Below, one piece after another: positions 20,457-27,988 of a DNA stretch of 64,000 nucleotides; position 1 is the stretch's first letter; every line of letters begins with the position of its first letter. The stretch comes from Calothrix sp. PCC 7507. Lineage in GTDB: Bacteria > Cyanobacteriota > Cyanobacteriia > Cyanobacteriales > Nostocaceae. The stretch is taken from the NCBI RefSeq assembly GCF_000316575.1, contig NC_019682.1, positions 3,532,001 through 3,596,000 of the forward strand, given 5' to 3'. The notes beneath the pieces were generated by a model. It had not been told where the DNA came from and searched no databases. It saw nothing but the letters and a program-made list of their open reading frames with translations. The translations under genes and the position numbers were made by a program.

Positions 20457-22071
20457 GGGTTTTCCTCCAAACGTCTTCCCAATTGTGGAAGGCTGATGCG
20501 ACTGAACCAAAACCGGGGAGTTGGCTATCGACAACCGTGACAATTTCGGCTGTAGCATTACCCCCAGCTTTGATTCCTCTGATGGCGCGTCCTACCATTT
20601 GGCTGTAGAGGACAAGGGATTTGGTAGGACGGGCGATAACAGCTGCACTGGTTTTGGGTGCATCGAAGCCAGTGGTTAAAACGCCGTAGTTACATAAAAT
20701 CTTGGTTTGTTGCTGTTCGTTTTTAAAACTTTGAATCAGCCGTTCTCGTTCTGATTTGGGAGTTTCACCTGTCACCGCATCAGCATTCAAGCCTCTTAAT
20801 CGCAATATGGAAGCGATGAGTCTAGCGTGTTCAACGGAGGGATTAAACACAATAATTCGTTGATGATGTTGGGCGAGTGCTTCTAGTTCCAGGATGATGC
20901 GGAGGTTGCGTTGTTCGTCTGCTGCTAACCGATTCAGGATATATTGGGGGATGTCTAAATCTGTATTAATCCGCTTCAAGTCTTGGGGAGTTAGTTCAAT
21001 CCCCATTTCGTAAAATAAGGAACGATAGTTAACTTGCGCCAGGTATTGTTGATCGACGAGATAATCAATGGGGTTGTCATAACCTGGGATTTTAATGGTA
21101 ACTTTCTGTTGGGCGAAGAATTTAGCTAGTTGTGCATCGGTGTTAATATCAGCCCAAGTTCGTCCAGGTGTGGCGGTTAAACCTAATAAGGCGGTTTTTT
21201 CGTAGGGGACGACTAAGGAATCTAAGACGAGTTTATAGGTTTCGGCTACTGCTTGATGGGCTTCGTCAATAATTACCAATGAACAACGCACACCCAGTTG
21301 ATTAATAAAGCGAATACTCTTTTTAGCGGCGCTGTAGACTTTCGCTAATCCTGCTACGACTAAGCCATCTGGCGCTTGGGCTAAGTCTAACTCATGGTTG
21401 CCCCAGAAGCGATAAGTATTGGCGGAGCGATCGCCTAAACTGTCCCAGGCTTTTTGAAATTCTGTAACTGCTTGTTCGCAAAGTTCTTCACTATAGGCTA
21501 ACCAGATAACTAAAGTGGGTTCATTGTTTCTTAGGTGATCTGCAATAATATTCATTGCAGTGCGGGTTTTGCCTGCACCAGTGGGAAGATGAAGAAGAAC
21601 GCGACGAGGTTCTTTACTAAGGTAGTTTTTGACTTGCTTAACTGCGTGGCGTTGGTGTGCAAATAAAGGATACTTGGGAGTTTTTTCAACAATTGAGAGC
21701 GTTTCAATTTGATTTTGACTTCTGGCTGTAAGCGGTGTTTCAAAGAAGTTAAACAGATACTTTTTCGATTCTGAAGCACCGCTTATTTTAACTTTTTTTA
21801 ATGCCTGATAAGGGTCTTTATTAGCAGGTGCTTCTAATACAACGGCGAGGATTTTAGCTTGTTCTGGCGTGATTAAATCAAATAGTAAATTTCGTTTTTC
21901 TTTGGATAAGAGTAGTTCTTCTTGGGTATAGATAGTTAAGAGAATTTCTCTCAGTTTACTAGGATGAACTAAATTAGGTTCTAGGAGTTTTAGCAGATGA
22001 AAAGTTGCACTACCTAATAATTCTTGTAGTGTTTCTTCATCGGCTTTGGCTAGTAAGTCATTGAAATTCAA
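20449..22071 (-). CDS. DEAH-box superfamily 2 helicase, putative restriction component
   Basis: A 540-residue superfamily 2 helicase. It has Walker A in LLHLPTGAGKTRTAM (Lys168), motif II IIDEAH (269-272), motif III GLTATPGRT (about 298-305) and motif VI QMVGRAIRG (491-499). The first 130 residues precede the helicase core and are unassigned. Such helicases translocate on DNA in restriction systems. It starts 19 nt after the DGQHR gene and overlaps the GHKL gene by 8 bp. I infer a motor that acts with the nuclease and GHKL ATPase on unmodified DNA. Its direct role is not shown by sequence. Confidence 0.85.
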   Translation of the reverse strand: MNFNDLLAKADEETLQELLGSATFHLLKLLEPNLVHPSKLREILLTIYTQEELLLSKEKRNLLFDLITPEQAKILAVVLEAPANKDPYQALKKVKISGASESKKYLFNFFETPLTARSQNQIETLSIVEKTPKYPLFAHQRHAVKQVKNYLSKEPRRVLLHLPTGAGKTRTAMNIIADHLRNNEPTLVIWLAYSEELCEQAVTEFQKAWDSLGDRSANTYRFWGNHELDLAQAPDGLVVAGLAKVYSAAKKSIRFINQLGVRCSLVIIDEAHQAVAETYKLVLDSLVVPYEKTALLGLTATPGRTWADINTDAQLAKFFAQQKVTIKIPGYDNPIDYLVDQQYLAQVNYRSLFYEMGIELTPQDLKRINTDLDIPQYILNRLAADEQRNLRIILELEALAQHHQRIIVFNPSVEHARLIASILRLRGLNADAVTGETPKSERERLIQSFKNEQQQTKILCNYGVLTTGFDAPKTSAAVIARPTKSLVLYSQMVGRAIRGIKAGGNATAEIVTVVDSQLPGFGSVASAFHNWEDVWRKTHE

Positions 22072-22090
22072 GTTTTACTCCTATTTCATT

Positions 22091-24346
22091 TTATTCCACA
22101 TCAGATTCATCAATCTCTGAAGCTGGAATTACTGAACAAGCTCTTTTCATTTTCTGTTTATCTAAGGATTTTCCATTGACATTTTTAAGAAACATATTAT
22201 ATTCTGCAAAGGTTTTATCAAAAATAATATTCTTTTGTTCTTCATCAAGGTTGTCTTCCAGCTTTGAATTTTCTTTACAATATTCACTCTTATATAAGTT
22301 GTAAAGTGCAGAAAATATCTGCTCTCTACATTTTTCTCGTTCTTGATTAAGAGTATTTTCTAAAAACTCATTAGTTGGATACCAAATCTCTAAAATTAGA
22401 TACTTATATTTTGTCCACTGATCTGGCTGCATTTCACCACGATATACGATATTACGGAAAGTATGATTAGTTTTTGTTATTTTCCAATCTGAAATATTAC
22501 CAATTATTTCTCCAGTAAATATATGAACTAATTTTTTTAATTGGCTAGAACTATTAGGAATAAAGAATTTATTCAATTGTTCAATATATTCTTCAAGATA
22601 TTGATTAATATCTATGGATTCTTCTCCTAGTCTAATATTTATCTTTTCGATTTCTCCCCAAAAGCCACAAATTAGACCACTTTGAAAAGCTACTGTTGTG
22701 AGAATATTATCATAAAGTTCATTAAACCATTGTATTACTCCATAACTTATATTGCCTTCAGTATCCTTAATTGCTGCTTTATCTGAGATTGATTTAATAC
22801 ATAGATTAGCTCGTTCATATCGGAAATCTTCTATAGCTTTGTTAACACGTTTAGCTGTAGCATTGAGTCTTTGAGTAATAGACTGAATTTCTGGAATATT
22901 ACTCAATTCTCTTTCTTTAATTTTATTTTCTAAATTCTCTCTGTGAGCATCAAAAACTCGACTAATACCTTGTCCTTCAAATAAAATAGGTTTTAGTTGA
23001 CGATCTTGATAGCTTTCAATCTTCTGTTCAAGGTCTAAAACAGCTTTATTATGATTTTCATAAAGAGTAAAGCCTTCAAATATAGATAGAATAAAATCAC
23101 CATATTTTTCATCAAATTTTTCTCGCAACTTTTCTGCTACAGCTATTGTAAAGTTGTCACGTTTTGTTGAATCCGCAATTTCTGAACCAAGCAAATTACG
23201 ACCATTTAAACGATATTTTTGCATACAAAGATTCAAGTCTTTCCGTTTAGCAAAATTCCCCGATCTAGGTTTTGCACCTTTGACATCACTACCATTATTC
23301 AAAAGCAAGTGTTCTATTATATAGTAGAGATGACTAACACCTGTAATAGCAATAGGACTTTCAATTTTTAACTTATCCTTATCTGATTGATCAAGTTCAA
23401 TATTTGAGATACGTAAGGAAGAAAATGAGCGTTGATCTTTTTGCTTTACTTTAGACAAATAAGAACGTAGAAAATAAGCAATTATGTCATTGTCGTCAAG
23501 TAAAATATTACGTGTTCTTGATACTTTTCTAGCCTCTCTATTTAATGTAAGGAATACTGTTCTTGCAGCCTTTCTTAAATCAAATTCACCAGAATATTCC
23601 TCATCTAAAGAAGGAAATGTACATAGGATAATTGGTAGATTTATTTCTTTTAAATTAAATTTTTGAATATATTTTGGTGTCCATTCTGAATAGTATTCTT
23701 TAAATGGCGCACGTTTTTCATCTGACCATTGATCTTTAAGATTTCTGTACAATGCAAGTAGAGCCATTGCTCTATGTTGTCCATCGACTATAACTAACCG
23801 CGTCTTATGAGTGTTTAACTTAAAACGTACTAAGTCATGCTTAAGTCGTTGTCCTTCAGAAATAGGCTGTTCAAATTGAAAAACTTCCTGACCTATAGAA
23901 CCTGAACGTAGTATAAACTGTCCTGCTTCTTCTGTTTCAGGTTGTTCATCGGTAGTGACTTTTGGATACAACTTTGCTGGTCTATTTTCTCCTTCTTTAA
24001 CAGGAAGTACAACAACAACAATAGGAGGAAATAACTTGACTAAATCGACTGATTTATCATCAAGTAAATAGGGAATAAGTTCAGATGAAACTCTGGCATC
24101 ATCAATATCTCTTTGCATGATTTCATCAAAATCAAGCTGATTTAAATCAAAAATTTCTCTTACAGGAGCAAGATGACTAAGTAATGCTTCATTTGCACTA
24201 CTGGAAAAATCAAGTCCAACATGAGTAAGAAAATACTTAACTTCAACGGAGTTTTGTCCTTCTCTACCTGTACCAACACTAAACGAGCCTATTGAGCCTT
24301 CAATAGTTAAATTTAAAGCAGATTCTCTACGAATTTTTAGTGACAT
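22091..24346 (-). CDS. Large DGQHR-domain protein (DndB-related)
   Basis: A 751-residue protein with the defining motif in LVIVDGQHRAMALLALY at about residues 184-200. Nearby sequence (FTVA/TLNREARKVSRTRNILL) is also typical of the DGQHR family. DndB, the family's best-known member, is about half this length and represses the dnd operon by DNA binding. The extra C-terminal 400 residues are helix-rich, charged and unrecognised. It lies 3 nt after the GIY-YIG gene and 19 nt before the helicase. It could sense modification, regulate the cluster or scaffold the effector. I cannot choose between these. Confidence 0.78.
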   Translation of the reverse strand: MSLKIRRESALNLTIEGSIGSFSVGTGREGQNSVEVKYFLTHVGLDFSSSANEALLSHLAPVREIFDLNQLDFDEIMQRDIDDARVSSELIPYLLDDKSVDLVKLFPPIVVVVLPVKEGENRPAKLYPKVTTDEQPETEEAGQFILRSGSIGQEVFQFEQPISEGQRLKHDLVRFKLNTHKTRLVIVDGQHRAMALLALYRNLKDQWSDEKRAPFKEYYSEWTPKYIQKFNLKEINLPIILCTFPSLDEEYSGEFDLRKAARTVFLTLNREARKVSRTRNILLDDNDIIAYFLRSYLSKVKQKDQRSFSSLRISNIELDQSDKDKLKIESPIAITGVSHLYYIIEHLLLNNGSDVKGAKPRSGNFAKRKDLNLCMQKYRLNGRNLLGSEIADSTKRDNFTIAVAEKLREKFDEKYGDFILSIFEGFTLYENHNKAVLDLEQKIESYQDRQLKPILFEGQGISRVFDAHRENLENKIKERELSNIPEIQSITQRLNATAKRVNKAIEDFRYERANLCIKSISDKAAIKDTEGNISYGVIQWFNELYDNILTTVAFQSGLICGFWGEIEKINIRLGEESIDINQYLEEYIEQLNKFFIPNSSSQLKKLVHIFTGEIIGNISDWKITKTNHTFRNIVYRGEMQPDQWTKYKYLILEIWYPTNEFLENTLNQEREKCREQIFSALYNLYKSEYCKENSKLEDNLDEEQKNIIFDKTFAEYNMFLKNVNGKSLDKQKMKRACSVIPASEIDESDVE

Positions 24347-24349
24347 TTT

Positions 24350-25015
24350 TTAATTCCTTCCTAGTAATGGATAATGAATTCTATTGAGAATATTTTCAAG
24401 GTCTATATATCTTTTACCGTTATCTTTAATAATATTAATTACAACAAATAGTTGTGCAGGCAGAATATTTCTGCGACACACTTCCATCGCAAAACTTTGA
24501 TCAATATTATCTTTGTCTTTGATTTTTGTATTTTCTTGAAATATTTCTTCTCGATATTTTTCTATGAGCTTTTTATGTTGATTTAATCTTTTTCCTAATT
24601 TGTCAGACATTCCTATATATATAGGACTGGCAAAATTTGGTGCAGATGAATGAACAACATTTTTCACCGTTTTCAGCCTTTCTGGTTCTTCAACAATTCT
24701 TGAGACTAAAGAATCAGAAATCATAGGTTTATGCTCAAGATAACCTCTATAAGTGGGTTTTAGAGAACCTTCAAGAAACGCTTGATATGGTTCTTCTTGA
24801 AAATATTGAAAAATATTCTTGTCAAGAAAATTTTCAATTATTTTTGCAGCAGATTCACGATCATTACTTTGTTTAAACTTGTTAATTTTTTCAATAGCAA
24901 GTTCTAAATCATAATCTGTAATTTCAGGTGAATAATACCAAGCATAAATCCCTGGCTCTTGCGGTATGCCAGATATTTCAGTCCAACGATAAATAGTCAT
25001 CACACTTTTAATCAA
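24350..25015 (-). CDS. GIY-YIG family nuclease with a long insertion
   Basis: A 221-residue protein carrying the dispersed signature of GIY-YIG endonucleases: GIY at 22-24, YIG at 133-135, Arg143 and His147 (KRLNQHK), Glu207 (IDLENILN) and the terminal Asn221 in LLGRN. All key positions are present, so it is probably an active metal-dependent nuclease. Unusually, about 108 residues separate GIY and YIG, where about 10 is normal. The insert is predicted helical and charged. It lies 4 nt after the SspD-like gene and 3 nt before the DGQHR gene, so it is part of the cluster. I infer it is the DNA-cutting subunit. An internal ATG at residue 6 is an alternative start. Confidence 0.75.
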   Translation of the reverse strand: MIKSVMTIYRWTEISGIPQEPGIYAWYYSPEITDYDLELAIEKINKFKQSNDRESAAKIIENFLDKNIFQYFQEEPYQAFLEGSLKPTYRGYLEHKPMISDSLVSRIVEEPERLKTVKNVVHSSAPNFASPIYIGMSDKLGKRLNQHKKLIEKYREEIFQENTKIKDKDNIDQSFAMEVCRRNILPAQLFVVINIIKDNGKRYIDLENILNRIHYPLLGRN

Positions 25016-25019
25016 TCAT

Positions 25020-25820
25020 TTACAAATGACAAACTAAACAAGGTAACTCATCATCTTCTTGTTCTAAAATTTCTTCTAATGCTTCAAATAAAGGACGATT
25101 AGGAGCGGCTTTTTTCTCTTTAGCCATTAACTTTTCATGTTGAGCAATAATTTCATCCTTGCGTGCTAGAAGCTGCGATAAACTTTCCCCATCTGTCCAA
25201 GTATAGGTACGACCATCAGCATGATTAGTTTCATACTCAACAGCCTTTTGAAATAAATCAGGATGTTCCTGTGCCAACATCACCCATTCATACTTGCGTT
25301 GGAAGAAACAGAAGAAACACCCAGAACGACTGCGCCAGCGATAATAGTCAGGGAGTCCAATACCACTTTCTTCTAATAGCTGAATAATATCAGCCTTAAC
25401 TAAACCCTTTTCCTTAAAGGGAAACACAGGTTTAATATTAGGTTTAGTGGAGATATAACCATCACGGTTTTCATCAGCACGAATGCCAACGTAACTAATA
25501 GCCTCATCATCCCCCACAAAATCCTCTAAAGGCTTAATTTTCATCTTCACCGTACACCAACGCATTTGGGGAGAAGGTAATAAACCATCATGAATCGCTA
25601 ACCAATGGTCAAAGCCTCGGTTTTCACTGAGATAATGAATTTTAATCCCCAGACGGGCTTTGATGCGGTCGAGATATTCGTAAGTTTCCGGTAATTCTTT
25701 ATGGGTATCACAAAAAAAATATTCCATCTCTGGAATTTCCTTATGCAGTAATACTGCTAAAGCTGTACTGTCCTTTCCCCCGGAAATACCTAATAGATGT
25801 CTAACCTTTTTCTCTGCCAT
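25020..25820 (-). CDS. PP-loop ATP pyrophosphatase, SspD/DndC-like sulfurtransferase
   Basis: A 266-residue member of the PAPS-reductase/ATP-pyrophosphatase family. It has the PP-loop SGGKDST at 13-19, RWCTVKMKIKPLEDFV in the middle and a CxxC in SGCFFCFF, with a second CxxC at the C-terminus (CLVC). DndC and SspD use such cysteines for sulfur handling or an iron-sulfur cluster and activate DNA for phosphorothioation. Size and motifs fit SspD better than the longer DndC. It heads a run of five tightly packed minus-strand genes. The presumed sulfur donor is the desulfurase at 16534-17706. Confidence in the family is high, in the Ssp assignment moderate. Confidence 0.85.
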   Translation of the reverse strand: MAEKKVRHLLGISGGKDSTALAVLLHKEIPEMEYFFCDTHKELPETYEYLDRIKARLGIKIHYLSENRGFDHWLAIHDGLLPSPQMRWCTVKMKIKPLEDFVGDDEAISYVGIRADENRDGYISTKPNIKPVFPFKEKGLVKADIIQLLEESGIGLPDYYRWRSRSGCFFCFFQRKYEWVMLAQEHPDLFQKAVEYETNHADGRTYTWTDGESLSQLLARKDEIIAQHEKLMAKEKKAAPNRPLFEALEEILEQEDDELPCLVCHL

Positions 25821-26146
25821 GCTGGTTTTTGAGTTTTTTTTAGCAAATATATTAAGAATCCTAATATCCTAGCAAAGATGTAAAGAAAATGTGTAGCTTT
25901 TTAAAGAAAATGTTAGAATTATTAGTAATAATACTGACAGTAATAACTTTATATAAACCAGTCAGTTACGCTTTTATACCTCAATTTATTTACACTAAAG
26001 TCGTCCAGGCTATACACACTACTAACAAAAAGATTATTTGGCGTTGCATAAATGCGGGATGAATTGAGACTTTTGTACAAAGCCGAATATTGATTCTTTG
26101 TGCCTTTGCGTGAGGTGAAAATCATCCCACTAATCAGCAACGTCGA
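25821..26146. other. AT-rich gap upstream of the SspD-like gene
   Basis: A 326-bp gap that probably contains the promoter for the 25820-to-18630 gene run. It has AATGTTAGAATTATTAGTAA-type AT-rich sequence near 25910 and a degenerate copy of the TGCGTGAG repeat near 26105. The open frame at 25949-26140 consists partly of that repeat and is not supported as a gene. Confidence 0.45.
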
Positions 26147-26374
26147 TTATTTATCTTTTAACCTACGCTTCATTTCTAGGTATTGCTGGAACTTGGAATC
26201 AGATATGCACTCATCAATAAACTTCTCCAGTTCATCCCTCATTGTGCTGTCCATAAATTGACAGTATTCCTTAAACAGTTCCCTCTTACCCTTTGGAAGA
26301 TAGAAACCAAGATATTCTTGTCCCTCACGCTTCTCTGTCACAAACAAATTTTGCATATCATCAAGACTCATCAT
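26147..26374 (-). CDS. Small charged protein of unknown function
   Basis: A 75-residue protein on the same strand as the Ssp-like genes, 326 bp upstream of the SspD-like gene. It is rich in Lys, Glu and Phe. A segment YLPKGKRELFKEYCQFM is followed by a helical tail ending EMKRRLKDK. The pattern resembles small DNA-binding or antitoxin proteins, but I recognise no family. There is no strong ribosome binding site. It is divergent from 26481-26711, sharing a 106-bp promoter region. Confidence 0.5.
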   Translation of the reverse strand: MMSLDDMQNLFVTEKREGQEYLGFYLPKGKRELFKEYCQFMDSTMRDELEKFIDECISDSKFQQYLEMKRRLKDK

Positions 26375-26480
26375 AAATCGTTAAGTTTCAATATCTTCTT
26401 TGTACGGTACATATATTACATAAGGTACAATGAAGTATGAAAGACATTAATCCTACTTTGCAACATTAAACAGGTGCGTT

Positions 26481-26711
26481 ATGGCGGAAGAATTTGTGAG
26501 ATTAGAAGATAACAGCAGCAATCAAGTCCAGGTGAGGCGAGAAAAGATCAAACACATACTAGTCGGTACTCCTAATCTTGTGAGAAAGACTATCCATGTG
26601 TTACATACTACAGGTTATGCAGAAGTAGGTTCTTGGTCTAAACCAGTCATAGCAGGTAGTTTAGGCGAATCAGGCGATGTAGTGAGTGTATTAATTAGAC
26701 AGCAAGTTTAG
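26481..26711 (+). CDS. Small conserved hypothetical protein
   Basis: A 76-residue soluble protein, centre IKHILVGTPNLVRKTIHVLHTTGYAEVGSW. The ATG at 26481 follows an AT-rich divergent promoter region. I recall similar short proteins as common singletons in cyanobacterial genomes with no assigned function. It lies on the plus strand within the minus-strand Ssp-like region and is probably unrelated cargo. Confidence 0.6.
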   Translation: MAEEFVRLEDNSSNQVQVRREKIKHILVGTPNLVRKTIHVLHTTGYAEVGSWSKPVIAGSLGESGDVVSVLIRQQV

Positions 26712-26725
26712 AAAATAAAAGATAC

Positions 26726-26755
26726 AGGAGTTGGGGCGCGATCGCACCAACTCTT
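26726..26755. repeat. Hairpin with HIP1 core, copy 1
   Basis: An inverted repeat, GAGTTGG and CCAACTC, around GCGATCGC (HIP1). A near-copy lies at 27678-27707 on the other side of the DUF4351 gene. It could terminate the 26481 gene or be a small mobile palindrome. Confidence 0.6.
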
Positions 26756-26776
26756 GATTTCAGGGAATTATTAATT

Positions 26777-27670
26777 TTGAATTCGGAGCCAAGCGACGTG
26801 ACGCGCTTTATACATGACAAATTTGCCAAAGACTATCTTGAAGAATTGCTAAAAGATTACGGAGAAATCAAGTCATCAGAAAAAGTATCAGGAGAAATTA
26901 AAGAAATAGATGTTTTATTCACTCCTGACAAACAGCAAAACTCTAATTTACAAATACTGGGTTTACTAGGAAAATTTGCCGAAAATCCAGCCATCATAGA
27001 ACCCTTTCGCAATCCAGCTTCTACCGATGAAATCTGCGACTGTATTCTAAAATTATTAGAAATCAAAGCTTCACTGCGACGAGAAGCTAAAACCAACAAA
27101 ACCAAACTTCCAGACGCAGAAATTCCCCAATTGTGGGTTTTGACTACCACAGTATCTGAAACTAGGTTGTCTAGCTTTGGAACAGTACAAAAATCAGATT
27201 GGTTAACAGGAGTACATTTCCTCCCAGATGCGTTGCGGACAGCAATTGTCGCCATACATCAATTACCACAGATACCGGAAACTTTATGGTTGAGGCTTTT
27301 GGGTAGGGGAAACGTGCAATCGCAGGCAATTATCGAATTGCAAGCGTTACCATTAAATCATCCATACCAAAAAGCAACCCTGGAATTAGTTTACAACTTG
27401 CGCGAAAACTTGAGAGTAAATCAAGAATTAGAAGCAGATGATAGGGAGTTAGTTATGCGATTAGAACCACTTTATCAAAAAGCTGTACAGTCAGGAGAAG
27501 AACGTTTAGTTCTACGTCAACTCAATCGCCGACTTGGGGAAATTAACCAATCATTAATCGAGCGAATTCAAAGATTATCAATTGAGCAATTAGAAAATCT
27601 AGGAGAAGCATTACTAGATTTTTCTAACATTGCTGATTTAGAAACCTGGTTAAACCAACAACAAGAATAA
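26777..27670 (+). CDS. DUF4351 / Rpn-type protein
   Basis: A 297-residue protein of a family that is multicopy in filamentous cyanobacteria. The N-terminal half has the FIHDKFAKDYLEELL opening and a following EIDVLF segment, like the PD-(D/E)XK-type transposase-related (Rpn) nucleases. The end (RRLGEINQSLIERIQRLSIE, LENLGEALLDF, LETWL) is a DUF4351 domain. Translation must start at TTG 26777, as no ATG is available before conserved sequence. It is flanked by twin HIP1 hairpins and opposes the surrounding defence genes. Function is unknown, and recombination-linked nuclease activity is only suggested by the family. Confidence 0.75.
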   Translation: MNSEPSDVTRFIHDKFAKDYLEELLKDYGEIKSSEKVSGEIKEIDVLFTPDKQQNSNLQILGLLGKFAENPAIIEPFRNPASTDEICDCILKLLEIKASLRREAKTNKTKLPDAEIPQLWVLTTTVSETRLSSFGTVQKSDWLTGVHFLPDALRTAIVAIHQLPQIPETLWLRLLGRGNVQSQAIIELQALPLNHPYQKATLELVYNLRENLRVNQELEADDRELVMRLEPLYQKAVQSGEERLVLRQLNRRLGEINQSLIERIQRLSIEQLENLGEALLDFSNIADLETWLNQQQE

Positions 27671-27677
27671 AAAGTGT

Positions 27678-27707
27678 AAGGAGTTGGTGCGATCGCGCCA
27701 ACTCCTT
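27678..27707 (+). terminator. Hairpin with HIP1 loop, copy 2; likely terminator
   Basis: A 10-bp perfect stem, AAGGAGTTGG / CCAACTCCTT, around TGCGATCGCG starts 8 nt after the DUF4351 stop codon. There is only a weak T-rich tail, so termination is plausible but unproven. Confidence 0.55.
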
Positions 27708-27747
27708 ATTCATAACACCAACCAATTTAGAGTAAAGAGAATAAATA

Positions 27748-27966
27748 TTAGCCATAATTTATTTTTTTAGTATTCTGCCAAGCAGCTAGTGTAAGCCAAT
27801 CCGCAATATGTTCAGATCCATCGTGGCCACCAAAATCTGACAAAGCACCAAAATACTGTGTGAGTTCCACACAATGTTGCGATAAACTCATTAAATCTAA
27901 TGTATTGTCTCTTTCTGTCATTTTTACTGAGAGTCGTTTATTTATAAAATTTCCATTATTCAGCAT
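27748..27966 (-). CDS. Small protein downstream of the SspC-like gene
   Basis: A 72-residue reading frame 22 nt after the SspC-like stop and on the same strand, so probably co-transcribed. It may start instead at the ATG at 27921 (MTERDNTLDLMSLSQHC). The C-terminal part (FGGHDGSEHIADWLTLAAWQ) looks like folded, non-random sequence. I recognise no family and see no clear ribosome binding site. Confidence 0.45.
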   Translation of the reverse strand: MLNNGNFINKRLSVKMTERDNTLDLMSLSQHCVELTQYFGALSDFGGHDGSEHIADWLTLAAWQNTKKINYG

Positions 27967-27988
27967 TTAAACCACTACAATGCTTCTT

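Noticed and set aside
25949-26140. 63-codon open frame upstream of the SspD-like gene
   Set aside because: Part of it is a degenerate copy of the TGCGTGAG repeat, and the composition is not protein-like.
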